From Nemophila menziesii (Eukaryota > Streptophyta > Magnoliopsida > Boraginales > Hydrophyllaceae), in NCBI GenBank assembly GCA_029959085.1, contig JARWIR010000001.1, forward strand, positions 16,607,730 through 16,671,729: a stretch of 64,000 nucleotides of DNA, read 5' to 3'. The notes below the pieces were generated by a model. It saw only the letters and a list, made by a program, of their open reading frames with translations. It did no database searches and was not told the DNA's origin. Positions 55,493 to 64,000 of the stretch are shown here, in pieces. Made by a program: the position numbers and the translations under genes. Every line of letters begins with the position of its first letter. Position 1 is the stretch's first letter.

Positions 55493-55919
55493 TTAACCCC
55501 CAACTCAAAGCTTTAGCAACCCTTGAAATTTAACTCTTGAATTAATGGTTGAACAAGCTTGATTTGGCTTAGGAAATATGAACAGATGATTAATCTCTAT
55601 GTGGGTGAGGTGGATTTGTAATGGGTTGGGTTGGATTTATGAAATTGTAGGATGAATTTTGAAAATTTGGCTCTTTGATTCTTCAATTTGAATGATTTTG
55701 GTGAGGATTGGGTGTTTGATTCTCTCTTGTGATGATGTGGAGAGAAGGTTTGATGTGTTTTTCTTGATGATTGGGTAGTGTTTTGGTGATTGGTGAAGGT
55801 TTTGATGAGCTTCAATGGAGTTAGGAGAGTTTTGGAGAGAAGAAAGAGGTTTAAGGTTTAATAAATTCGGAATAATAAGCTTTAGATCTTCATATAGCCT
55901 TGAAACCCTTTATTTTCTC

Positions 55920-56310
55920 TCTCTGGCGGCTCGTGCGGACCACCCCTGCGGACCATGGGGTGTACCGCGGGGTACACCGCGACATCTGATACTCGAAATT
56001 TTTTTTTTCTCACTGGTTAACACCCGTGGTAGGACCCCGTGGCACGTGTTTCTGGGCTGCGGACTAGGGCGCGGTACACCGGAGGGTACCCCGCGCCTTC
56101 TGTAGCTAACTCCGTCAAAATACCCGTGGCACCTACCCCGTGGCACGTGTTTTTGAGGCGCGGACCATGGTGCGGTATAGGGGGGTAGTCCGCGGTCGAT
56201 TTTTTCTCAGTTCTGGATCAAACCCGCGGTGCAACCCGTGGTACGTGTTTTGACCACGCGGACCATCCCTGCGGTATAGGGGGTACACCGTGGGGTAGTC
56301 CGCGCAGGTC
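55920..56310. repeat. GC-rich degenerate repeats with CACGTG boxes
   Basis: Three to four imperfect units of about 100-120 bases built from CCCGTGG, GGCACGTGTTT, GCGGACCAT, GTGCGGTATAGGGG and GTACACCGCGG. The island is much richer in GC than its surroundings. Two exact CACGTG boxes (near 56043 and 56142) and a variant (TACGTG near 56242) recur at the same place in the unit. ORFs crossing it are not credible. Confidence 0.75.
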
Positions 56311-56538
56311 ATTCTTGCGCTCCAAAAAATTTCGTTTTCTTCCCTAACTCGATTTCTCCAATTCCTACACACCAAAAACACTAATACCTTCCTCAAACAT
56401 GCATTATCAACTAAAAACAACTAAAATAAACTTAACTAAAAACGTAAAAGACATGAAAACATAAAAAAAAAAACTACGGGTTGTCTCCCGTACAACACTT
56501 TTGTTTTACGTCTTTCAAAGTTAGACGTGTTACCTCTG

Positions 56539-59307
56539 TCAAGATTTGCGAATATAGCCTCCCCAACAACGAGTAAGGCTATGAACGTCAACTAATCTGC
56601 GCTTGACCCCAGTTTTGGGGCAAATTTCTATCACCTTGGCTGAAACAACCTTAGTGACGATGAATGGTCCCATCCACGAGTCCTTGAAACTTCGTGGCCT
56701 GTTCTCGCGTTTGTGGGCTTTCCATAGGACTTCATGGCCAACCCCAAACTCAATGTTTGGCTCAGTATCCACAGGCTTTAAGTGGATCTCCTCAGGAGGG
56801 ACTTTGTGATGCGAAAGGCTGTGAATGATAGGCACGGTGGGATCTAACTTCCTTGGTTTCTTATTCAAGACATAGAAGGTCTCGGATATGTTCTTTGCAT
56901 GAAGGGTGATGGTCCCTTCTTGGAAGTTAATCACACTTTGACTTGTGGCCATGAAAGGCCGTCCAAGTATGATTGGAACCTTCTTATCTGCATCAAACTC
57001 AAGAATAACAAAGTCAGTAGGGATGACGATATTACCTGCACGGACTAATACGTCCTCCACTGTTCCCCATGTCCTTTTCACTGAGTTGTCAGCAAACTGC
57101 AGCTTTACTGGAGTTTTCTCTGATTTCTGAAGTCCAAGCCTCTCGAACACGGACTTAGGCATAAGATTCACACCAGAACCCACATCGTACATCGCTTTCA
57201 CCTTGAGCATACCATGTAATTGAATAGGAAGGTTGAAACTTCCCGGATCTTTAAGCTTTGTTGGTAGCTCTCTTTCACTTCTTCTCGAAACCCTCAGGTT
57301 CTCTCTTGGGATCTCTACACTAGCCTCTTTCTCAGGAATAACTTGCGTATAAACTTGTTGCGGTGTAAGTCCTCTTTTCGCAATCTCAAGCATTTGGGCG
57401 TTGATATTTTCAGGTTGGTACGCCTCTACAAATGTCTTGAGAACAGTGTCATCTTTAGGATTTGTATCAGGAATTGTTGATGACATTGGTTGAACACTAG
57501 GTGGCGATTCCACCTTTTCTTCTTCTTTCTCTTCTAGCACAGCAGGTGCCACTTCATCTTTCGATTCCTCTTTTGAGGCCTCTTCCTCTTTCTCTTTAGC
57601 CAACTCAGCTGCATATTCCACTACCGATCGAATTTCCTCTTGCACCTTCCTCAGTAACTCTATAAATTCGTCTTGATCGTCCTCCACATAAACTTCAGAA
57701 CAGTCAGATTCCACGGGGCTAGACTTGGTTAGTTCTTCTTCAATACTGGGAACTTCCACGGCACTAATGGCAGCATGTGGTGCTTCCTCTTTCGCTTTTT
57801 CAATTTCAAGGCATATAGCCTTGCAAGCTTCGAACCCATCATTATCTTCACCTCCTTCGATTGCCTTTACTTCTTTCTGTTCTACTACACTTGTTAACAC
57901 TTTGTTTAACTGTGTTACTTGAGTACTTAGCATTTGAAGTATGGCATCGTGTCCTCTGACCTTCTCTTCTTGAGCGTTAATAGTTGTGTTCAAACGGTCT
58001 AGAGCTTGTACAATCTGTGTATTATCCATAGATCCTTCTTGCGGATACTGAGGTAAAGCTTTCTGCTCTAATGAATCGGTATAGGCGTCTTGAGCAGGTT
58101 GTTGTGGAGGAGCAGGTCTATTCTGATATTGGTTTTGGTACTGACCTCTCTGTTGGTAAGAGTTGTTCTGGGGTCGCGGTTGATAATGACCAGGATTAGC
58201 GGCCCCTTGTGGATTTGAATACTGCATACCCGGATGGTTGCGATTGCCCCATCGGTTGGATATAAAGTAAACAGATTGCGGATTTGATTCACACTCTTCC
58301 CATAAATGATCGTTAACTCCACATTGTTGACAACCTTGTGCTTCTTGTACTACCTTTGTAGCGGCTAAATTCTTCTCCATCGCGATTCTCAGCTCCTTGA
58401 TTTGATTTTCTAACGAGGATATTTGAGCTGAGTTCGCAGTTTCTGCATCTAAACGAAGCGTTCCTCGGGTCTTTGCTACAGAAGCTCGCGTTGAAGGCCA
58501 GCTTCTTTCTTGTTCCATGATATTTTCTAACACCTCAGAAGCTTCATTATGATTCATGGACACAAAATTACCCTTTCCAATGTTATCCACCTTTTCTCTA
58601 CCTTTATCGTTAAGACCTTCATAGAACATAGCAAGTTGTAGAGCAGGTGTATAACCATGGAGCGGACATCTAGTTAGTTTTTGTTGAAACCTTGTCCATG
58701 CTTCTCCCACTGTTTCTCCATCTTCTTGAGAAAATCTTGCAAGCTCGGTTTGATCTTTGAGTCTCATGCTCTTCGGATAAAATCGGTTAAAGAATGCGGC
58801 TTGAAGTTCTCTCCAAGAGTGAATGGTTCCATGTGGTTGTCTTTCTAGCCAATCGCTAGCTCTTCCGGTCAAGAAAAACGAAAACATATGACAATACAGT
58901 TGCTCGCGTGTAATGCCAGGAGTAATGTAGGCATCACAAATCTGCATGAACTTCTGAATCGCTTTTACCGGATCTTGAATAGCTATACCAGTATAGAGTC
59001 TGAAACTTTGAAATTGACTGAGCATACCCGGATCGGGTCTAAATTTGATATTCGGAATCTCAGGAGGGCGGTAACCGATGGGTTGAACATGGAATGGTAC
59101 ATTAAGGCTAGGTAGATCTTGTTCAACTCGGTTCTGTTGATTATTAAGGTTGTTTCCATTACCTCCTCCTGGTAATTGTTGTCCTCCTACTGGTGGGGTT
59201 AGTTGGGCTGCCATAACTCTTCTCAAGGCTCTTTCCTCACGAACTCGTTTCTTGTAAGGTCTGAAGCTCCTCTCAGGCTCCGATAAAGGAGGCCAAGAAT
59301 TAAACAC
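56539..59307 (-). CDS. Gag-protease polyprotein of the family A element with integrase-like tail
   Basis: An uninterrupted 922-codon frame. Residues about 95-265 are a retrotransposon gag capsid domain (HMFSFFLTGRASDWLERQP, FFNRFYPKS, LARFSQEDGETVGEAWTRFQQ, FYEGLND). Residues 326-339 form a CCHC zinc knuckle (CQQCGVNDHLWEEC) for nucleic-acid binding. 355-425 are Gln/Asn/Pro-rich, and 480-605 are Glu/Lys-rich, probably coiled. Residues about 690-800 are an aspartic protease (MYDVGSGVNLMP with Asp708, and IILGRPFMATS). Residues 855-922 (GHEVLWKAHKREN...FKDSWMGPFIVTKVV...) resemble the C-terminal chromatin-binding tail of gypsy integrases. Nothing between protease and tail corresponds to reverse transcriptase. 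Gag would form the particle and the protease would process it; pol must come in trans. The ATG lies 161 bases after the LTR. Confidence 0.9.
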   Translation of the reverse strand: MFNSWPPLSEPERSFRPYKKRVREERALRRVMAAQLTPPVGGQQLPGGGNGNNLNNQQNRVEQDLPSLNVPFHVQPIGYRPPEIPNIKFRPDPGMLSQFQSFRLYTGIAIQDPVKAIQKFMQICDAYITPGITREQLYCHMFSFFLTGRASDWLERQPHGTIHSWRELQAAFFNRFYPKSMRLKDQTELARFSQEDGETVGEAWTRFQQKLTRCPLHGYTPALQLAMFYEGLNDKGREKVDNIGKGNFVSMNHNEASEVLENIMEQERSWPSTRASVAKTRGTLRLDAETANSAQISSLENQIKELRIAMEKNLAATKVVQEAQGCQQCGVNDHLWEECESNPQSVYFISNRWGNRNHPGMQYSNPQGAANPGHYQPRPQNNSYQQRGQYQNQYQNRPAPPQQPAQDAYTDSLEQKALPQYPQEGSMDNTQIVQALDRLNTTINAQEEKVRGHDAILQMLSTQVTQLNKVLTSVVEQKEVKAIEGGEDNDGFEACKAICLEIEKAKEEAPHAAISAVEVPSIEEELTKSSPVESDCSEVYVEDDQDEFIELLRKVQEEIRSVVEYAAELAKEKEEEASKEESKDEVAPAVLEEKEEEKVESPPSVQPMSSTIPDTNPKDDTVLKTFVEAYQPENINAQMLEIAKRGLTPQQVYTQVIPEKEASVEIPRENLRVSRRSERELPTKLKDPGSFNLPIQLHGMLKVKAMYDVGSGVNLMPKSVFERLGLQKSEKTPVKLQFADNSVKRTWGTVEDVLVRAGNIVIPTDFVILEFDADKKVPIILGRPFMATSQSVINFQEGTITLHAKNISETFYVLNKKPRKLDPTVPIIHSLSHHKVPPEEIHLKPVDTEPNIEFGVGHEVLWKAHKRENRPRSFKDSWMGPFIVTKVVSAKVIEICPKTGVKRRLVDVHSLTRCWGGYIRKS

Positions 59308-59444
59308 TGTGAAACCTGAAAAAGACTACAGCAAACCACAAGCGTAAATCTGGAAAAATAAAAATTAAACTAAAAACAGAAAAGTAAAAACTAATTAAAA
59401 ACTAAAACTCGAAATAGATAACCCGCACGCTAACGAGACACAAG

Positions 59445-59462
59445 TCCCCGGCAGCGGCGCCA
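59445..59462 (-). promoter_or_regulatory. Primer-binding site, tRNA-Asp type
   Basis: On the minus strand TGGCGCCGCTGCCGGGGA lies a few bases after the 5' LTR. It complements the 3' end of plant tRNA-Asp(GTC) at 17 of 18 positions (C for T at one), and would prime minus-strand cDNA synthesis. Confidence 0.85.
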
Positions 59463-59468
59463 AAAACT

Positions 59469-60992
59469 TGGTGTCGCCTAGGGTGTGATAAAATTAAGAT
59501 AAAATTAAGCCAAGAAACTACGCACTCTCACCCTAGACAGGCACAGTACTGCAAGTATTACATTACGTATGCAAGTTTTAATGATAAATAGAGTTCGTTC
59601 TCAGGGACGTAAGTGTGTTAATCGCGTGAGTAGAAATTACGAGTAAAAGTAAATAATTAGAAAACAGTAAATTAAAGCAAGTAATTTTCGAATTAAGCAA
59701 TTAAAACTAAGAAAATAAAGACAATAAAATAAAAGATAAGAATATGAGATGAGAAATATAGCTTAGATTTTGCTAGTATGCACTAATCCTTCTAATTCTA
59801 TCTATAAATCTAGTTGATAAGGGAGAATATTAGCTCTTGGTATACTTAGTCAGGATTCTAAATTCCCCAATCTTAGACCTTGAGAGCGACTAAGGGGGCT
59901 ACGTCACAACCAAGAAGTGATTTCAAATAGGGTTATCAAACGCCACTAAGGCCCTAAGCAAATACTGCAATCTTGGTGATACGGTGGTTAAAACAAACCC
60001 TAATGACTATCTAGTTAGAAGTATGTTTTGTCAGAACTACTATCGACACTAGACATTATGTGGTGGTTCAATAGTTAAACACCCTGTCAAAGAGACCATC
60101 TAACTACTCTTAAAACAATCCTAAAGTGATCAGTTCTAGGAAAGACATTAAATCAAAACACATAAACAAATATAAAGTAAGTAGCTAATATCAAATTAAA
60201 ACATATAATTCCCAAAGAAACTTAGATAGAAAAATTAGAATTCATAGATTATACATATGCAAAACCCAAGCTATGGGGAGTTTAGTTCATACCTGAAGGA
60301 AATAAACTAAAAGAAATTACAAAAGACATCATCTTGCTCTCTACAATAAACTGGAAGAATAAAACCTTAAGAACTAATTACTATGAGGCAAGGATGATTT
60401 ACAAGTGATATACGGGTGTATTTATAGGTGTTTAGAAGACCTAATTCGTTTTCTTGAGGAAGAGTTAAGGTAATGGACTTCTAGCCCAACTCAAATTCGT
60501 ATGGAAATAAAGATAAACACTGCTGCACCGTTTTGAACATATCTTCTTCGTTATTGGTCGGATTTTGCTCCATAAGATACCAAAAGAATCGCAACAGAAT
60601 TATCTTGACCCTTTAGAAGGAAATCATCAGATTCGGCCTATTTCTTAGGTAAAAACGCCTATCTTTGGACGTGTATGCAGAATCCCAGATTTAGGCAGCT
60701 TTTCCTTTTCCATCTTTTTAGCATTTGTTTCCTTATCTCCAATTACCATGCAAATCTCTTTCCATAAGTTGTTGTATTTGACTTGAACTCTAATTAAGCT
60801 CCATAATTATCTTTAAAGCTACTCACTAAATAAACAATTAAACCCAATATGCTCTAAAAATAATAATTCTCAAATCAAGACTCAAAATTGGAAAGTGCAC
60901 TAAAACTCAAGAAAATCGACATTATTGACTTCTAAATCACTTAAAATGATGTCTCATCCTAACATTAATCTATCACAAATGAGGAGACATCA
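59469..60992 (-). repeat. 5' LTR of the complete family A element
   Basis: 1524 bases, nearly identical to 51180-52704. The TATA-like CTATAAATACACC near 60415-60427 (minus strand) is probably the promoter for the element's RNA. The ORF at 60925-61113 crosses the right border and is not a gene. Confidence 0.95.
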
Positions 60993-63521
60993 CAGCCCCA
61001 TCCCACCACCAAGCTACACCCCACCTCCCGTCCCACCACCAAGCTACCACCATCCATACCCACCGTCTTCAGCACCATCACCACCAATAATATTCATCAA
61101 CAGCAGACCCTGACCTCCTCCGTCAACCTCTGCGTCGCCACCATCAACATCAGCAGATCCAATTTCAGCTTCGAATCCAGTTGAATCGTGGTCCAGCCCA
61201 TCATCAATCAACCTATCAAGTATATGGGGCCGAGTGTCGTGAACCTCTGCGCCATCATGGGTCCAGCCCAAGAAGAACAACGTGGTGAGTGCAGCAATGG
61301 GGCCAGCCCAGATCGAGGTTTTGATTTTCCTGAGCTTTTGATATATATTTTTCGGAGCTTTTGATATATATTTTTCGAATCGAAACCCATCTCTTCACAA
61401 TCAGCATCAACCCAACCCACCCCACCCCACACCAGCATCGTGAAACCCATCGACACCCACATCTGCCACCAGTAAGCCGAGAATGGCTAAGCCCCACCAC
61501 CGCCACTATTTATCTTGACACCACCGCCCCTAAAATCACCACCCAACCTCTTCTGCTCGTAACGAATAATGGGGACAGAATCAAGTTTTGTTTGTAATGG
61601 GTCCAGTCCCAAATCAATTCTGCACCCATCGAAATGTCCACCAAATCACCACCCAAAACACCTCCTCCAACAGCATCTTCAACAGCATCTTCAGCAGCAC
61701 CACTCTTTTTTTGATTTTTTGATTTTTTATTTTGGGTTTTACGGGTCTGTGCAGCCATCGAATGCATAACAGGAAGTTTTGTTTTTTATTCGAATGGATA
61801 ATTTGTGTTATCCTTTTTTCTTTGGACTGATAATTTGTTTTGTTTTGTAATGGGCGGTGCAGCCCCATGAAGTGTGTAAACTGGATATGTAGTTGTTTTT
61901 TTGTGTGGAGGGTACAGCCCATTTGTTAAATTGATTTGTGTTGTTCAGTATATGTATTGTTCTTACTTTGTGTGCCCAGCAGCACCATCCAGCAGCAGCA
62001 GCACCATCCAGCAGCGAGTAAATGGGTCAACACCATGGGGCTTGTTCATTAAATCAGATAGTGTGTGTGTTTTTGTGTAATAGGTCCGTACCCATCGAGT
62101 TAATAAACGAGATGGGGCTGGACTGTATTGGATGGGACTTAATGTAAAATGAATCTTCCACGGGTCCGTACCCATCACGGGCAGGGGTAGAATAGGTAGA
62201 AACCTAACCAAATAGTTAGAGATTGAAGGTTTGTAGTATTATTTTTTAGTTGGTAGGTATAATATAAACTTTTTGAAAAGTTGGTTGTGTAAAGTAATAA
62301 CCTCTTAAATACTAGTCGGGATTCTTTAGTCCCCTAACCCCCGTCAGGGTGGACTTAGGAGCTATTCTTAGGTGTTACAAACCCCGTCAGGGTGATCATA
62401 TTCCACCTACGAATAGTTCAAGGTCTTTACCCAATTGGCTATAAGGTTAACTAAGCCCGCAGGGGTCAATAATTTCTACCTTACGTCTATTATTTGGTTC
62501 CGTAATTAAACCCCTCGTCAAGGTGATCCATACGCCACTATATGGAATAGCCTAATTACTAATACCTATGTTTGATTCATGACTTCAAAGATAGTTATTT
62601 AAATACAAAATAATAGTAAATACGAAATTACCCAATTCAATTTAAATTAAAATAATCCCAAATCCAAAAACATGAATTCAGTAAAATTGGGTTCAACCCA
62701 TTAATGCGAATCTCAAACACTTAAGGAATTTAGCTCATAATGTTAAAAACTACTGAATTAAAATAAAAGATGTTCATAATGAATTACAGAAATAAGAAGA
62801 ACCTAATTAAAGGGTTGATAATTGATGTTGTTGAAGAAGGAATTCTCCAGTTTCAGCTTTCTCTCTCCTTTTTGCTTCTCTGACTTCTGCTAAGCGTTGC
62901 CTCTTCTATAATATGAATTGTGTATGTAAAAACTGAGTTTAAAGGTCTTTTTATAGTGGAAAAAACGGATTGGGCTATTAAAAATAAGGATTAGGTTAAT
63001 TAGAATAAAAGCCCAATCCATTTAATGAAATCTCGTAACTGGTGACCAGCTGTTACTAAAACAGGTGTAAATTTTGTGTATGGGCTCGGAATCATTTTGT
63101 TCAACTTGGAAAATCTTCCTGACTTCAAGCTCTAGCAACCTCATTTTATGCTCCAAGGCTGAATCAGTGGATAAGATGCTCGAAAACAGTGATTTGTGAC
63201 AGCATTCCAGATTTTCATTCTCCACTAATTACTTCTTCGAAACAATTGTTCTCGCCTTTGACTTCAACGCTTAATCCAAGACTTTTATTCCCGTTTCTTA
63301 TCCTTGTCTTGATATTCCATCAAATCATAAACCTAAGAACTTTACACTAAAAGTAAACGAATTAACGCATAAAAGCTCTAAAACACAAATAATGCAAATC
63401 CAAGGGAAAAATAGTAATATGACCAAATAAGATTAAAATTCTAGTAAATAAGTCAAATAATCACCTACTTTTATGTCTCCTAATGGCATATAATTAGAAC
63501 AAAAAGGGAGACATCAGTCCC

Positions 63522-64000
63522 ATAGAATATTCAAGAATTTTTTATAGATTTCTATAAAGATATATTTCAAAATAAGGATTCTAGAGACTTTAAGGAAACA
63601 AAAAAGTTTATAATGAAAAAAATTCACACTTGAAATGAATGACGAACCCACAAAGGAACCTACGATGGAGGAGGTCAAGGATGCAGTTTTCAGCTCATGA
63701 GTAGCAAAATCTCTAGAAGCAGACAATTTTAATGGAAATTTTTATTAGAAATTTTAGGATATAGTCAAATGGGATGTCTCAACGTTGTTTAATGATTCAT
63801 TCAATAATAACATTTCATTACAAGGGTTAAATCATACATCCATCATGTGCATACCAAAAAGAGATTTTCATGAGGGAGTAGGTGATTATAGGTTCGTGTA
63901 ATGTAACGATTCTTCATAAATATCATATCAAAGACACTAGCTTTACGTCTACTAAATATCATGAATAACATCATACCACTAATCCAGACGACCTTCATTC
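63522..64000 (+). pseudogene. Eroded LINE, start of reverse transcriptase
   Basis: Continues the LINE broken at 50466. Plus-strand pieces read EEVKDAVFSS, KSLEADNFNGNFY (for KSPGPDGFNG.FY), DIVKWDVSTLFNDSFNN, LNHTSIMCIPKRDFHEGVGDYRF (for LN.T.I.LIPK......DYRPIS), with stops between them. It runs off the right edge of the window. Confidence 0.65.

Larger units (their letters stand above)
51180..60992 (-). mobile_element. Complete non-autonomous gypsy-type LTR retrotransposon, 9813 bp (family A)
   Basis: Two LTRs in the same orientation, TG...CA termini and a perfect 5-bp duplication CAGCC (51175-51179 and 60993-60997). Minus-strand order: 5' LTR 60992-59469, primer site 59462-59445, gag-protease frame 59307-56539, GC-rich repeats 56310-55920, second ORF 55492-54293, long non-coding 3' region, polypurine-like tract, 3' LTR 52704-51180. 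Reverse transcriptase, RNase H and the integrase core are absent. The Asp-tRNA-type primer site and gag style suggest an Athila/Tat-like Ty3/gypsy lineage. LTRs differ at roughly 20-25 positions by eye, so insertion is relatively recent. Confidence 0.93.
50853..62304. mobile_element. Mutator-like element (about 1.63 kb) split by an LTR retrotransposon
   Basis: A perfect 9-bp duplication TTAAATACT at 50844-50852 and 62305-62313 breaks the family B LTR at this point. Own sequence is 50853-51179 and 60998-62304. The terminal repeats are weak (GGGTCATTTATTTAAAACA against GAGGTTATTACTTTACACA). The left part has a TATA-like ATTATATATACA (near 50975) followed by C-rich, Pro/Thr-codon-like repeats. 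The right part has many short GGGTCC/GCCCAT motifs and CAGCAGCACCATC repeats. No transposase, and no convincing protein. Confidence 0.75.
50467..63516 (-). mobile_element. Solo LTR of family B, split by a nested Mutator-like element
   Basis: LTR sequence occupies 50467-50852 and 62305-63516. On the minus strand it starts TGATGTCTCC (63516) and ends ACACCA (50467), and a perfect 5-bp duplication GTCCC lies at 50462-50466 and 63517-63521. The two parts together are collinear with the LTR at 19459-21214. Excluding the insertion it is about 1.59 kb. No internal region of this family is present, so it is a solo LTR. Confidence 0.9.

Noticed and set aside
60998..62230. Cluster of short ORFs on both strands
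   Set aside because: Repetitive low-complexity interior of the Mutator-like element; frames are short, overlapping and mutually antisense.

Overview
The window is nuclear DNA of a flowering plant, most likely a eudicot. It is AT-rich, its genes have GT-AG introns, and almost everything else is plant transposable elements: L1-type LINEs, Ty3/gypsy LTR elements with a tRNA-Asp-type primer site, CACTA, hAT, Mutator-like, Stowaway and Harbinger-like elements. I cannot name the species. Only three host genes look intact, all on the minus strand: a secreted His/Pro-rich protein with a split eight-cysteine motif (24.9-25.6 kb), and two six-exon paralogues of an FCP1/NIF-type HAD phosphatase-like protein (29.8-31.3 and 45.2-46.7 kb). 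Both paralogues lack the catalytic aspartate.

Layout. 0-1 kb: the eroded 3' end of a LINE. 1.08-1.66 kb: a hAT element. 2.8-5.8 kb: a degenerate CCTTAA hexanucleotide array split by a 2.2-kb Mutator-like element. 5.8-12.7 kb: a LINE with broken ORFs, interrupted by a solo LTR (family A). 12.7-18.6 kb: intergenic DNA with several MITE and hAT insertions, a LINE stub and a foldback element. 18.6-24.6 kb: a 6.0-kb CACTA element with a degenerate Tnp2 gene. A truncated family B LTR element replaces the middle of that gene. 24.9-31.4 kb: the secreted-protein gene, a MITE, an eroded LINE and phosphatase-like gene 1. 32.0-38.4 kb: a 5'-truncated minus-strand LINE containing a second family A solo LTR. 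40-44.5 kb: CACTA-like end, CTCAG repeats, a hAT and a long-TIR element. 45.2-46.7 kb: phosphatase-like gene 2. 49.1-64.0 kb: a nested stack.

The stack at 49-64 kb can be read step by step from target-site duplications. An eroded LINE (49.1-50.5 and 63.5-64.0 kb) received a family B LTR (TSD GTCCC, 50467-63516). That LTR received a Mutator-like element (TSD TTAAATACT, 50853-62304). That element received a complete 9.8-kb family A LTR retrotransposon (TSD CAGCC, 51180-60992). A Harbinger-like MITE (TSD TAA) sits separately in the same LINE.

The complete family A element is the most unusual object. It has two closely similar LTRs, a primer site, and one uninterrupted 922-codon gag-protease frame whose end resembles an integrase tail. 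I see no reverse transcriptase, RNase H or integrase core. It also carries a second, nonsense-interrupted ORF, so it looks non-autonomous and would need enzymes from elsewhere. The two solo LTRs of this family in two different LINEs show it has been mobile more than once.
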